From Anabaena sp. FACHB-1237 (GTDB lineage Bacteria > Cyanobacteriota > Cyanobacteriia > Cyanobacteriales > Nostocaceae): DNA of 64,000 nt. The notes under the pieces were generated by a model. It made no database searches, had not been told where the DNA came from, and was given only the letters and a program-made list of their open reading frames with translations. Positions 19,411-27,512 of this stretch are shown in pieces. The stretch is from contig NZ_JACJPV010000025.1 in assembly GCF_014696225.1 (NCBI RefSeq), positions 1 through 64,000 on the forward strand. Direction: 5' to 3'. Position 1 is the stretch's first letter; each line of letters begins with the position of its first letter. The position numbers and the translations under genes were made by a program.

Positions 19411-19631
19411 TGAAACACTATCACATTAATATTTTCTACAGTCAAGAAGATGAAGGTTATATTGCTGATATTCCTGATTTAAAATATTGTTCAGGATTTG
19501 GTTTAACTGAAGAAGAAACACTGCAAGAAGTTCTGAAAGCTAAAACTGCTTGGTTAAAAGCTGCGGAAATAGAAGGTAAACCCATTCCCGAAGCAAGATA
19601 TAAACCTGTAATTTATCAGATAGCTTCATAA
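19410..19631 (+). CDS. HicB-like antitoxin
   Basis: 73 residues with the partial RNase H-like HicB fold: YHINIFYSQEDEGYIADIPDL, then CSGFGLTEEETLQEVLKAK. Its ATG overlaps the hicA TAA by one base. It is intact, while its toxin gene carries a nonsense codon, as if the toxin had been switched off and the antitoxin kept. No DNA-binding C-terminal domain is present, so autoregulation is less certain. Confidence 0.85.
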   Translation: MKHYHINIFYSQEDEGYIADIPDLKYCSGFGLTEEETLQEVLKAKTAWLKAAEIEGKPIPEARYKPVIYQIAS

Positions 19632-19663
19632 CTTTATAGTTTACTGGTTTTGGATCGGTTTAG

Positions 19664-19740
19664 TGGTAGGTTGGGTTGAGAAAACCCAACATCATTATAA
19701 TTTAATTGCGTTGGGTTGCGCTTTGCTTAACCCAACCTAC
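19664..19740. repeat. Tandem pair of GTTGGGTT inverted repeats
   Basis: GTAGGTTGGGTTGAGAAAACCCAACATC (19664-19692) and GCGTTGGGTTGCG..TTAACCCAACCTAC (19708-19740). The second copy supplies the last ~12 codons of the minus-strand gene at 19702-20184. Confidence 0.6.
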
Positions 19741-20184
19741 GAACTGAGCTTTTTCTAAAACTAAATTCCATGTCTTATCTTCTAAATTCTCCTTATAAAC
19801 AATACCACCCAGCCTTTGAATAAATAATTTTTGGTTATTTTCTAAATCTTGATTTCTTTGTTGAAAAATAGTATTTTGTCTCTGCAACTTATTATTTAAC
19901 TCTAAAGTTGTTTGATATTCCTGATGCAAACTATTAATTTGTCGTTGTAGTTTTTGAATCTCTTGTTTTAAGGACTCATTGTTATCAGTCAATATCTCAA
20001 CTTTTATGTTTAACTGCTGAGATTGAGAAAATATATCTAAAAAAACTTTAGTTATTAAATTATATTTAGCCACATTCTGAGCATCTTGTGTATCAATCTT
20101 CTGTTGCTGGTTGTTATCCTGTGTAAATAAAAGATAGCTCATAATTAAGATTTTAGTTATCAAAATGGTAATGATATATATCAT
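19702..20184 (-). CDS. Hypothetical membrane-anchored coiled-coil protein
   Basis: 160 residues. A short N-terminal hydrophobic segment (MIYIITILITKILIMSYLLF) is followed by a long coiled coil (residues ~55-135, LKQEIQKLQRQINSLHQEYQ). I do not recognise a family. The C-terminal tail VGWVKQSATQRN is encoded by the GTTGGGTT dispersed repeat, so the original ending has been replaced or extended by a repeat. It is the only minus-strand gene among the toxin-antitoxin-like modules here. Confidence 0.55.
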   Translation of the reverse strand: MIYIITILITKILIMSYLLFTQDNNQQQKIDTQDAQNVAKYNLITKVFLDIFSQSQQLNIKVEILTDNNESLKQEIQKLQRQINSLHQEYQTTLELNNKLQRQNTIFQQRNQDLENNQKLFIQRLGGIVYKENLEDKTWNLVLEKAQFVGWVKQSATQRN

Positions 20185-20289
20185 AGAAATACCTCTTTAA
20201 TCTCTAATTAAGTAAAGTTGACTTTGTAAAGATGTGTGAAAATAAGTAACCATTATTGAAGTTTATAAAGAATCATAAACTATAACTAT

Positions 20290-20626
20290 TGGCTATCAGG
20301 AGGACTGACATAGATTATTTAACCTTATTTATATATATCATATATTATGATACTTCTCTTACTTCTCTTACTTTGCGTCTTTGCTCCTTTGCTCCTTTGC
20401 GACTTTGCGCGAAACAAAAAACATTTAAACACCCGGCGAATATAATTCGCGTCTACACAGACAAAACCCGCCTTTCCTTCGGAACGCTACGCGAACGCGG
20501 GTTCAAAAATCTTGCTTTTAGTCCACGCAGGTGGACTTTGTTTGTATAGCCGCAATTTCTAATCGCCAGGGCTTTTTGTAAATACCCAAATTAATATACT
20601 ATATATTGTAGTATAAATTTATCCCT
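20290..20626. repeat. Composite of dispersed repeats, non-coding
   Basis: Holds the GTCTTTGCTCCTTTGC-type repeat (20360-20410) and, from about 20440 to 20580, a repeat with AATTCGCGTCTACACAG, the inverted pair CCGCC..AACGCGGGTT, and GTCCACGCAGGTGGAC (palindrome near 20520). Parts recur near 60355-60490 (CGTCTCTACACAGG, GCGAATTGTATTCGCCC). The frame crossing it is not a real gene. Confidence 0.6.
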
Positions 20627-21043
20627 ATGCCAGCCAAAGACATTTACCATAATACCGTTAGAAATGCCCTAGAAAAAGATAATTGGCAAATCACCAAAGA
20701 TCCATTTGTTCTCAAATGGGGTATAAGAGATTTATATATAGACTTAGGTGCAGAAAAACTCATAGCAGCCGAAAAAACTGGACAGAAAATAGCAGTCGAA
20801 ATTAAAAGCTTTATAGGTGCTTCTCCAGTTGCCGACCTAGAAAACGCTTTAGGGCAATATATCTTATATTACGACATTCTCACACGCTTAGAACCTGAAC
20901 GCCGCTTATATCTCGCTATTCGTCAAGAAACCTACTCAGAACTATTTCAAGAACCAATTGGTAAAATATTATTAGAAAATCAACGCCTTTGTTTACTTGT
21001 CTTCGACCCCAAACAAGAGATTATACTGCAATGGATACCTTAA
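20627..21043 (+). CDS. XisH-family protein, module 3
   Basis: 138 residues, more diverged from modules 1 and 2 than they are from each other (MPAKDIYHNTVRNALEKDNW...). The nuclease-like core YIDLGAEKLI and IAVEIKSF keeps the E-x-K pair, and it ends KQEIILQWIP. It overlaps xisI by 13 bp. Its divergence suggests independent acquisition or an older duplication. Confidence 0.87.
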   Translation: MPAKDIYHNTVRNALEKDNWQITKDPFVLKWGIRDLYIDLGAEKLIAAEKTGQKIAVEIKSFIGASPVADLENALGQYILYYDILTRLEPERRLYLAIRQETYSELFQEPIGKILLENQRLCLLVFDPKQEIILQWIP

Positions 21044-21366
21044 ATAATTATCGTCAAATCATTCAAAAAATCTTAACCGAATATTCTCAACTTCCCTACG
21101 CTTACGGTGAACTAGAAAGACAACTAATCATAGACCAAACCGCCAATCATTACCTACTACTAACATTAGGCTGGGAAAATAATCAACGAGTGCATGGTTG
21201 CTTAGTTCATATTGACATAATCAACGATAAAATCTGGATTCAAAGAGACGGAACAGAATACGGTATAGCCAACGAACTTGTTAACGCTGGTATTCCTAAA
21301 AATCAAATAGTTTTAGCCTTCCAACCAGCCGATATCAGACAATATACAGAATTTGCAATTACTTAG
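21031..21366 (+). CDS. XisI-family protein, module 3
   Basis: 111 residues from the ATG at 21031 (MDTLNNYRQIIQKILTEY). An upstream in-frame start at 20989 would overlap the partner by 55 bp and is less likely, because the 13-bp overlap copies that of modules 1 and 2. The core motifs YLLLTLGWENNQRVHG, KIWIQRDGTEYGI and NQIVLAFQPADIRQYTEFA are kept. Confidence 0.87.
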   Translation: MDTLNNYRQIIQKILTEYSQLPYAYGELERQLIIDQTANHYLLLTLGWENNQRVHGCLVHIDIINDKIWIQRDGTEYGIANELVNAGIPKNQIVLAFQPADIRQYTEFAIT

Positions 21367-21372
21367 TTTAAA

Positions 21373-21521
21373 ACTTTAGTTGAAGCCTTTGGTTTTTCGT
21401 TGCAGCTTAACCCAACCTAAGAATTATCACTAGATAAAGAATAATGAAAGTAGGATAGAATTTAAGGTAAAAAAATGATAAAATAAAGTAATGTCGAAAA
21501 ATCGCAAATTACTAGAGAAAG
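21373..21521. repeat. Rearranged hicA fragments fused to a vapB-like gene
   Basis: 21373-21398 matches an internal piece of hicA (19228-19253), followed by a half GTTGGGTT repeat. Then 21441-21521 matches the hicA leader and start codons (19106-19186). The internal piece lies before the start piece, so the order is scrambled. The second block stops just before the vapB-like ribosome site. Confidence 0.7.
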
Positions 21522-21532
21522 GAAAATTAAAA

Positions 21533-21769
21533 ATGGAAAGTTTAAGACTGCGATCCCGCATTGGTAAAGATGGACTATTAAAAATTCATTTACCACAGGC
21601 TAAAGAAGGAACTGAATTTGATATTATTGTTATTTATGAAATAGCTGTACCAAAACAAGAAACAGCAACAGAACAAACCATGAAAGTGAGTGATTTTTAT
21701 GGTTGTATCCAAGATGAAACATTTATTAGACATCCACAATTAGAACAACCTGAAAGAGAAGCATTCTGA
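21533..21769 (+). CDS. VapB-like antitoxin
   Basis: 78 residues from the ATG at 21533, with an AAAGGA ribosome site at 21518-21523. A longer frame from 21491 would fuse 14 HicA-derived residues and probably does not reflect the native start. The N-terminus MESLRLRSRIGKDGLLKIHL resembles antitoxins in which a beta-strand domain gives way to a toxin-binding tail (FYGCIQDETFIRHPQLEQPE). Its stop overlaps the ATG of the PIN gene by one base, the usual coupling in vapBC pairs. Confidence 0.78.
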   Translation: MESLRLRSRIGKDGLLKIHLPQAKEGTEFDIIVIYEIAVPKQETATEQTMKVSDFYGCIQDETFIRHPQLEQPEREAF

Positions 21770-22173
21770 TGATTTACTTATTAGATACCAATACCTGTAT
21801 TATTTATCTTAAAGGTAAAAATATTCATCTAAAAGAGAAATTGGATAGTATCTCAACTTCTGAAATTGCAGTTTGTTCCATTGTGAAAAGTGAATTATTC
21901 TATGGTGCTATGCGGAGTGCTAAACCGGAGAGTAATTTAAAATTACAACAAGGATTTCTTGATAAATTCGTCTCTTTACCCTTTAATGATGAAGCAGCTA
22001 TAATTTTCGGTAATATTCGTGCTGAACTTACTAGCAAAGGAACACCCATTGGTGGTTATGATTTACAAATTGCTGCTATTGCTTTAGCTAATAATTTGAT
22101 ATTAGTTACACACAATACTAGGGAGTTTTCCCGCATTCCTCAATTACAATTACAAGACTGGGAAGTAACATAA
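21769..22173 (+). CDS. PIN-domain toxin, VapC/FitB-like
   Basis: 134 residues. The PIN catalytic acids appear in order: Asp6 in YLLDTN, Glu in VCSIVKSELFYGA, Asp in GGYDLQIAAIAL, and a final THNTREFSRIPQL block. This is a predicted RNase that cleaves tRNA or rRNA in related systems. It is intact and paired with an intact antitoxin, so this is likely the one working VapBC pair of the island. Confidence 0.88.
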   Translation: MIYLLDTNTCIIYLKGKNIHLKEKLDSISTSEIAVCSIVKSELFYGAMRSAKPESNLKLQQGFLDKFVSLPFNDEAAIIFGNIRAELTSKGTPIGGYDLQIAAIALANNLILVTHNTREFSRIPQLQLQDWEVT

Positions 22174-22198
22174 TTAAACATCATCACTTTAATTTTAT

Positions 22199-22451
22199 AT
22201 GTCCGCGAAAGATTTTTTTCACAATGCAGTTAGGTTAGCTTTAGAAAAAGATGGTTGGTTAATTACTGATGATCCTTTAAGATTTATAGTAGATGCTATA
22301 GAATTTTGTCTTGATTTAGGAGCGGAAAGACTTATAGCAGCAGAAAAAGAAGGAGAAAAAATAGCAGTTGAAATAAAATCTTTTTTGGGAAAATCAGCGA
22401 TTAGTGAATTTCATACAGCTTTAGGACAAACACTTAATTACCGTTATATTT
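22199..22451 (+). pseudogene. Truncated XisH, module 4, cut by a MITE
   Basis: 84 codons nearly the same as the first part of module 2 (start at 17029), including the E-x-K core VEIKSF. At the codons after GQTLNYR the sequence switches to the TAGGACTTACGCAA arm of a repeat element, and a stop follows at once. The rest of xisH and any xisI are absent beyond the element, so this is a dead duplicate. Confidence 0.82.
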
Positions 22452-22599
22452 AGGACTTACGCAAGTGTCACACTAAAAAATCTGTTGAGTGGGTGCGTCA
22501 AATATCAACAGTTTAGTTATTTACATGATTTATACTGTCTGACGTGGTTGGTGAGCTTGTCGAACCACACCCTACCAATGTGCCAGTTGCGTAAGTCCT
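22452..22599. mobile_element. MITE-like element with GGACTTACGCAA terminal inverted repeats
   Basis: 13-bp inverted ends AGGACTTACGCAA (22452-22464) and TTGCGTAAGTCCT (22587-22599). The interior carries GGGTGCGTCA and a TGACG..CACACCCTACC half related to the element at 13746-13877. It has no ORF and truncates a xisH copy. Confidence 0.7.
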
Positions 22600-22694
22600 G
22601 TAATTTTTAGCTTTTTAGTTACTGTTAATTAACCCCAACTTATAAGTATTAAAGTAAATATTAAAGAATAAGTCGGGAATCCCCATATATATCA

Positions 22695-23198
22695 TTAATT
22701 ACAGTATAAAGTATCTCTGGTGTCTCTACCTGTCACTGAATTAGTACCTTTTGCTACCTTACATAATTTTTGTTGTTCATCTGGACGTAGTAAAACATCT
22801 GTAAAATCTGCTCCATCAATTATAGCACCATCAAATTTAGTATTAGCAGCAAAAGCCCCTTCTAATATGGCATTGGTTAAATCAGCCTTAATCAATCGCG
22901 CGGAATCTAAAGTAGCATTTGTGAGGTCTGCATTCTGTAAATTTGCTGATTCTAGGTTAGCTGCAAAAAAACTAACTCCGTTTAACTTAGTATTACTAAA
23001 ATTACTAAAGCGTAAATTAGCTTTTGTAAAACTAGAATCTGTTAAATCACGACCGGAAAAATCTGAGTTGACTAATATTTCTTTATTATACTCCAAAGCA
23101 AAAGCAGAATTATCAAAACCGATCATATCTATGGTAGAAATCATGACCCCAAGTAATAAACTGAATATAATTGTCCAAAGGCGATTTTGAGTATTCAT
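22695..23198 (-). CDS. Exported pentapeptide repeat protein, probably thylakoid-lumen type
   Basis: 167 residues from the ATG at 23198 (MNTQNRLWTIIFSLLLGVMI...). A signal peptide of about 35 residues ends near NSAFALEY. About 15 pentapeptides follow (ANLESANLQNADL...), and a short C-terminal domain with Cys near both ends (KLCKVAKGTN...LYCN) could form a disulfide. This layout matches small cyanobacterial/chloroplast lumenal pentapeptide proteins. Longer in-frame starts (to 23228) would overlap the divergent yraN gene. Confidence 0.82.
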   Translation of the reverse strand: MNTQNRLWTIIFSLLLGVMISTIDMIGFDNSAFALEYNKEILVNSDFSGRDLTDSSFTKANLRFSNFSNTKLNGVSFFAANLESANLQNADLTNATLDSARLIKADLTNAILEGAFAANTKFDGAIIDGADFTDVLLRPDEQQKLCKVAKGTNSVTGRDTRDTLYCN

Positions 23199-23211
23199 GG
23201 TATGTTCACTC

Positions 23212-23691
23212 ATGGCTAACAGTTTCACATATAATTATCCAGATATCGGTGACATAGGTGAAGACCTAGTGGTTAATTGGTTAATATCTCAAGGTTGGAA
23301 AATTTTACATAGACAGTTTCACAGTCGTTGGGGTGAAATTGATATTATTGCAGAATGTCATGATTCTACAGGTTCATGTATTCTCGCTTTTGTAGAAGTA
23401 AAAACTCGTAGTAGTGGCAATTGGGATAATCATGGAAAAGATGCCATTACAACTAAAAAGCAGGCTAAACTGTGGAAAACTGCGGCAGTATTTTTAGGTA
23501 ATTATCCAGAAAAAGCAGATTGTTTTTGTCGGTTTGATGTGGCTTTAGTTAATTTTCAGCCAATATTCAAACAGAGAATCAAGAAAAATATGGAAGAAGA
23601 CAAATATTTGGTTAGTGTAAATACTTCTGAATATACGTTAAAACTGCGAGAGTATATCCCCGCAGCTTTTGATTGTATGGGTTTAGCATAG
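23212..23691 (+). CDS. YraN family protein (UPF0102, predicted nuclease fold)
   Basis: 159 residues from the ATG at 23212. The domain is PD-(D/E)xK-like: DIGEDLVVNWLISQGW, then RWGEIDIIAE and LAFVEVKTR, with the D and E-x-K residues kept. It has roles in recombination or Holliday-junction processing in some bacteria, but is not settled. The start is 13 bp from that of the divergent pentapeptide gene, so each promoter must lie inside the other's coding region or in those few bases. Confidence 0.85.
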   Translation: MANSFTYNYPDIGDIGEDLVVNWLISQGWKILHRQFHSRWGEIDIIAECHDSTGSCILAFVEVKTRSSGNWDNHGKDAITTKKQAKLWKTAAVFLGNYPEKADCFCRFDVALVNFQPIFKQRIKKNMEEDKYLVSVNTSEYTLKLREYIPAAFDCMGLA

Positions 23692-23799
23692 TAGTAAAAG
23701 TTGATGTAAGGTTGCCAACTACAGCACTTTTCAATTCAGCAAACTATAAGCTTATGACTCTACTACCAATTATTAGCTGATAGCTGACTGCTGATATAA

Positions 23800-24195
23800 T
23801 TATGCCAAAGTTTCTGGACAGTAACCCAAACCTCTCACAAATTGTTGTCTAAATGCTTCAATTTCCTCTTTTTCAGGACTACCATGAGAAACTATTGCTA
23901 CTTGATAACGACGCATCACATCAACGGGAAATTGTCCTCCTTCTAAACTCCACAGTGCCATTTGTACTCTCATGGGTGGTTGATAACTAATTCCTAGTTC
24001 GTTGAGGAATGCGCGAAAGTCTCCATCTTGTTGGGGGGATAATTGTTCTGTAAATTTGATTCTGACTACCCAACCATCTATTTGATGAATTACGGTAACA
24101 AAAGAAACAGGAGTTTGGGGTCTGCTGTGGAGGAATTGCACGACTCGTAGAGTAAGACTGGCATTTGCTAGATAATACAAGTATTCCGTCATCAT
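23800..24195 (-). CDS. Hypothetical protein
   Basis: 131 residues; I do not recognise a family. It has no membrane helix or signal peptide. Alternating strands and helices are suggested (VSFVTVIHQIDGWVVRIKF, RRYQVAIVSHGSPEKEEIEAF). The coding style fits its neighbours and the frame is long enough to be real. It lies between yraN and queA, convergent to yraN and divergent from queA. No function can be inferred. Confidence 0.6.
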   Translation of the reverse strand: MMTEYLYYLANASLTLRVVQFLHSRPQTPVSFVTVIHQIDGWVVRIKFTEQLSPQQDGDFRAFLNELGISYQPPMRVQMALWSLEGGQFPVDVMRRYQVAIVSHGSPEKEEIEAFRQQFVRGLGYCPETLA

Positions 24196-24427
24196 TTTTT
24201 AGACCAAAGATTATCCTACATCTTTAATTTTCATCAATAGTGTGGACTTCCTGCTAGGGTAAAAGCACCCTTTTTTGATGGGGAGGTTTACCCAATTGAT
24301 TGACAATAGACAATAGACAATGGACAATGGACAATTAATAATTATTCATGACCTGTAGCAATTCCATAGTTCAGGTAAATGTTCATTGTCTATTTAATTT
24401 GACTATATCACTTAAATACTATCTAAT
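24196..24427. other. Intergenic region with GACAATAGACAATGG simple repeats
   Basis: Between the divergent hypothetical gene and queA. A short tandem of seven-base units of the GACAAT(A/G) type lies at about 24301-24336. It is probably non-coding and should hold both promoters. Confidence 0.45.
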
Positions 24428-25552
24428 ATGAATCAAGAAGATCAGAAAATTCCAGATGTTGAGTTAGACCTTTGTTTATCTAGTTATGATTATCAATTAC
24501 CTGCTGATTTAATTGCCCAAAATCCTGCCGTTCCTAGAGATAGTTCTCGCTTATTGGTGGTTAATTCACCAGAAACAGGTAGAAATAAACCGCCTCTACA
24601 TCACATTTTTCGTGATCTACCCAATTTCTTACAACCTGGGGATTTATTAGTAATGAATAATACTAAAGTAATTCCAGCTAGGTTATATGGTTCTAAAACC
24701 ACTGGGGCTGAAGTAGAGGCGTTATTATTGGAAGAATGTGGACATAATTGTTGGTTAGCTTTAGTTAAACCAGGTAAGCGGTTTAAACTAGGTAGTGAGA
24801 TTGTATTTAGGGGTGCAGGAAATAGGGAAGATCAGATACTCAGGGCAGAGGTAATAGATTCAGATGAGGATACGGGGGGGCGTTTATTACGCTTTGATTT
24901 GCCTCCAGATGTGTCTTTAATGCAGGTGTTGGCAGATTTTGGTGAAATTCCCCTCCCGCCTTATATTACGGCTTCTAGCGCGGCTGATGAGCAGTATCAA
25001 ACGGTGTATGCTCAGGAAGAGGGAGCGATCGCTGCCCCAACAGCAGGGTTACATTTTACACCAGATTTACTAGGAAAATTAACTAATATTGGCATTAAAC
25101 AGGCATTTGTGACGCTTCACGTGGGTGTAGGTACTTTTAGACCCGTGGAAGTAGAAGATGTTACTACCCATAATATGCATGAAGAATGGATAGAAGTACC
25201 AAGGGAGACAGTGGAAATGATTGAGTCCACACAAGCGAAAGGTGGACGGATTATTGCAGTGGGTACTACAGTAGTGCGGGCTTTGGAAGGTGCTGCGGAA
25301 TTAGGCGATTTAAGGCCGTTTGTAGGTAAGACTAATTTGTTTATCTATCCTGGTTATAAATGGCGGGTTGTGGATGGATTAATTACTAATTTTCACCTAC
25401 CTAAGTCTAGTTTACTGATGTTGGTTAGTGCATTAATTGGTAGAGAAAGATTGTTAAATATTTATGAAACAGCAATGGCTTGTCAATATCGGTTTTATTC
25501 TTTTGGTGATGCAATGTTGATTTTACCCACAGCAAAAGAACAGTTTACATAA
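24428..25552 (+). CDS. queA: S-adenosylmethionine:tRNA ribosyltransferase-isomerase
   Basis: Transfers the ribosyl part of SAM to 7-aminomethyl-7-deazaguanine in tRNA to make epoxyqueuosine. 374 residues, normal length. Family motifs are present: [70 protein letters not shown] [14 protein letters not shown] and [12 protein letters not shown]. It is cytosolic and stands alone. Confidence 0.95.
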   Translation: MNQEDQKIPDVELDLCLSSYDYQLPADLIAQNPAVPRDSSRLLVVNSPETGRNKPPLHHIFRDLPNFLQPGDLLVMNNTKVIPARLYGSKTTGAEVEALLLEECGHNCWLALVKPGKRFKLGSEIVFRGAGNREDQILRAEVIDSDEDTGGRLLRFDLPPDVSLMQVLADFGEIPLPPYITASSAADEQYQTVYAQEEGAIAAPTAGLHFTPDLLGKLTNIGIKQAFVTLHVGVGTFRPVEVEDVTTHNMHEEWIEVPRETVEMIESTQAKGGRIIAVGTTVVRALEGAAELGDLRPFVGKTNLFIYPGYKWRVVDGLITNFHLPKSSLLMLVSALIGRERLLNIYETAMACQYRFYSFGDAMLILPTAKEQFT

Positions 25553-25592
25553 AGTTACATAAATTATTAATTTAACGAACAAGATACGCCTA

Positions 25593-25612
25593 AACCCCTT
25601 TATAAAAGGGGT
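25593..25612 (+). terminator. Hairpin after queA
   Basis: AACCCCTT and AAGGGGTT arms around a TATAA loop, 40 bp after the stop. There is no clear T-run on the plus strand, so its efficiency is doubtful. Confidence 0.45.
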
Positions 25613-25815
25613 TAACTGTAATTAAAGTGGAATTAAAGCTCCCCTGTTTGTTACTGTGGATGCGCGTGAGTTCCGTTATTAGAAAAATCAGTTAAGTATT
25701 AAATAAGTATTAAATAAGTATTATAATTTAATTATTGCATAGACATTGCATAAGTATTGTAGAAAATCAATGGATCAATATATCATCGCTTATTAATGTG
25801 TGGTATGTAAAAATA

Positions 25816-27453
25816 ATGATTATATTAATAAAAAGAACATTGATAGCATCTGTAATTTATCTAACTTATGCTTTATTAACTCATACTATAGCTAAGGCTG
25901 AAAATGTTAATTTATCTATTAATTCATCAGCAATAGAACAAGAAATAGAACAGGTTACATCAGTTTCTCAATTGAGAGATGTACAACCTACAGATTGGGC
26001 ATTTCAGGCTTTACAATCTTTAGTAGAAAGATATGCTTGTATTGTAGGATATCCTAATGAAACTTTCCGAGGAAATAAGGCTTTAAATCGTTATGAATTT
26101 GCTGGTGGTTTAAATGCTTGTTTAAATAGAATTAATGAATTAATAGCCACAAATACAACTAACTTATTAACAAAAGAAGATTTTGCAAAATTACAAAAAT
26201 TAACCGAAGAATTTACAACCGAATTAACAACAATTCGGAGAGAAATAGATAATTTACAAGCAAGAACCGCACAATTAGAAACAAATCAATTTTCTACCAC
26301 TACAAAACTATTTGGACAGGCAATTTTTGGGATTCAAGGACGTAGTAGAAATAGTATAGACTTATCACCAAAAGATGGTATTGAAGAAACAACAGATAAC
26401 GGTACAAGTATTAATGTTATTAATAATCTGCAATTAACATTACTTACTCAATTTAAAAATCGTAGTTTATTATTAACAGGATTACAAGTAGGTAATGGAG
26501 GTACAGCTAGTCCTAATGCACCGCGAATAACCAATGATAGTAGATTAGCTTATGAGGGTAATACAGATAGTAATTTCTTAATTACTGACCTGAATTATCG
26601 CTTTTTATTAGGTGATAAAATAGCCGTTATATTTGGTCCTGTTGGTGTTAATCCTATCAATACTTTTCGGGGAACAAATAGAGTAGAAAGTGCAGGCAAA
26701 GGTCCCATTTCTGCATTTGCACAACGTAATCCAATTTTAGCAATTGGTAATGGGAAAGGAGGTTTAGGATTTGATTGGCAAATTAATAAAAATATGAGTT
26801 TGCAAGCAGTTTATACAGCCAAGCAACCAGGAGATAGTAGTCAAAAATTGGGGTTATTTGATGGTGGAAATGCTACAGGATTACAATTAAATTTCTCGCC
26901 AACAAATAAAATTGATTTAGCACTAAATTATATTAATTCTTACTCTACTACAGGATTTTTAGGTACTGGAATTGGTGATGATTTATTGGCTTATACAGTG
27001 ACATTAAATAGTCCTTTGACAACTGATGCTTTTGGTTTTACAGCATCTTGGCAAATTAATCCAAAATTAACTATTGGTGGTTGGGGAGGTTTTACTACTT
27101 CTCAAATACCGGGACAATCTGGTACTGTAGAAACTAATAATTGGATGGCTTTTTTGAACTTTCCCGACTTATTAGGAAAGGGAGATTTAGGAGGAATTTA
27201 TGTAGGTCAACCTCCGAAAATTGTGAGTAGTAATTTACCCACAGGTAATAATCTTCCTGGTATTCTTAAAGATGGTACTGGAAGTCCAGGAGGACAACCA
27301 GGAACTACTACTCATGTAGAGGCTTTTTATCGTTATAAAGTATCCGATAATATCAATATTACTCCTGGTGTTATCTTGATATTTGAGCCTAGACATAGTC
27401 TTAATAGCGATATGATTACTATTGGTGTTTTGAGAACTACTTTTAGTTTTTAG
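25816..27453 (+). CDS. Iron-uptake-type porin (SLH domain plus OprB-like barrel)
   Basis: 545 residues from the ATG at 25816; an upstream TTG at 25735 adds an implausible leader. A signal peptide (IKRTLIASVIYLTYALL...AKAEN) is followed by one SLH domain (residues ~50-110, VQPTDWAFQALQSLVERYACI). Then come a short coiled coil (~125-165) and an OprB-type beta-barrel ending in the aromatic residue of RTTFSF. This matches the cyanobacterial porins called iron uptake porin; transport of Fe3+ is known for a few members and inferred here. A small secreted protein gene follows. Confidence 0.85.
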   Translation: MIILIKRTLIASVIYLTYALLTHTIAKAENVNLSINSSAIEQEIEQVTSVSQLRDVQPTDWAFQALQSLVERYACIVGYPNETFRGNKALNRYEFAGGLNACLNRINELIATNTTNLLTKEDFAKLQKLTEEFTTELTTIRREIDNLQARTAQLETNQFSTTTKLFGQAIFGIQGRSRNSIDLSPKDGIEETTDNGTSINVINNLQLTLLTQFKNRSLLLTGLQVGNGGTASPNAPRITNDSRLAYEGNTDSNFLITDLNYRFLLGDKIAVIFGPVGVNPINTFRGTNRVESAGKGPISAFAQRNPILAIGNGKGGLGFDWQINKNMSLQAVYTAKQPGDSSQKLGLFDGGNATGLQLNFSPTNKIDLALNYINSYSTTGFLGTGIGDDLLAYTVTLNSPLTTDAFGFTASWQINPKLTIGGWGGFTTSQIPGQSGTVETNNWMAFLNFPDLLGKGDLGGIYVGQPPKIVSSNLPTGNNLPGILKDGTGSPGGQPGTTTHVEAFYRYKVSDNINITPGVILIFEPRHSLNSDMITIGVLRTTFSF

Positions 27454-27512
27454 AAACTAGAATTTTACCATTTAATAAAAATACAAAACTTTGCAGAATA
27501 GGAGTTGTAAAA

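Noticed and set aside
20289..20549. 86-codon plus-strand frame
   Set aside because: Made almost wholly of dispersed repeats (GTCTTTGCTCC and CTACACAG types); composition is unlike a protein.
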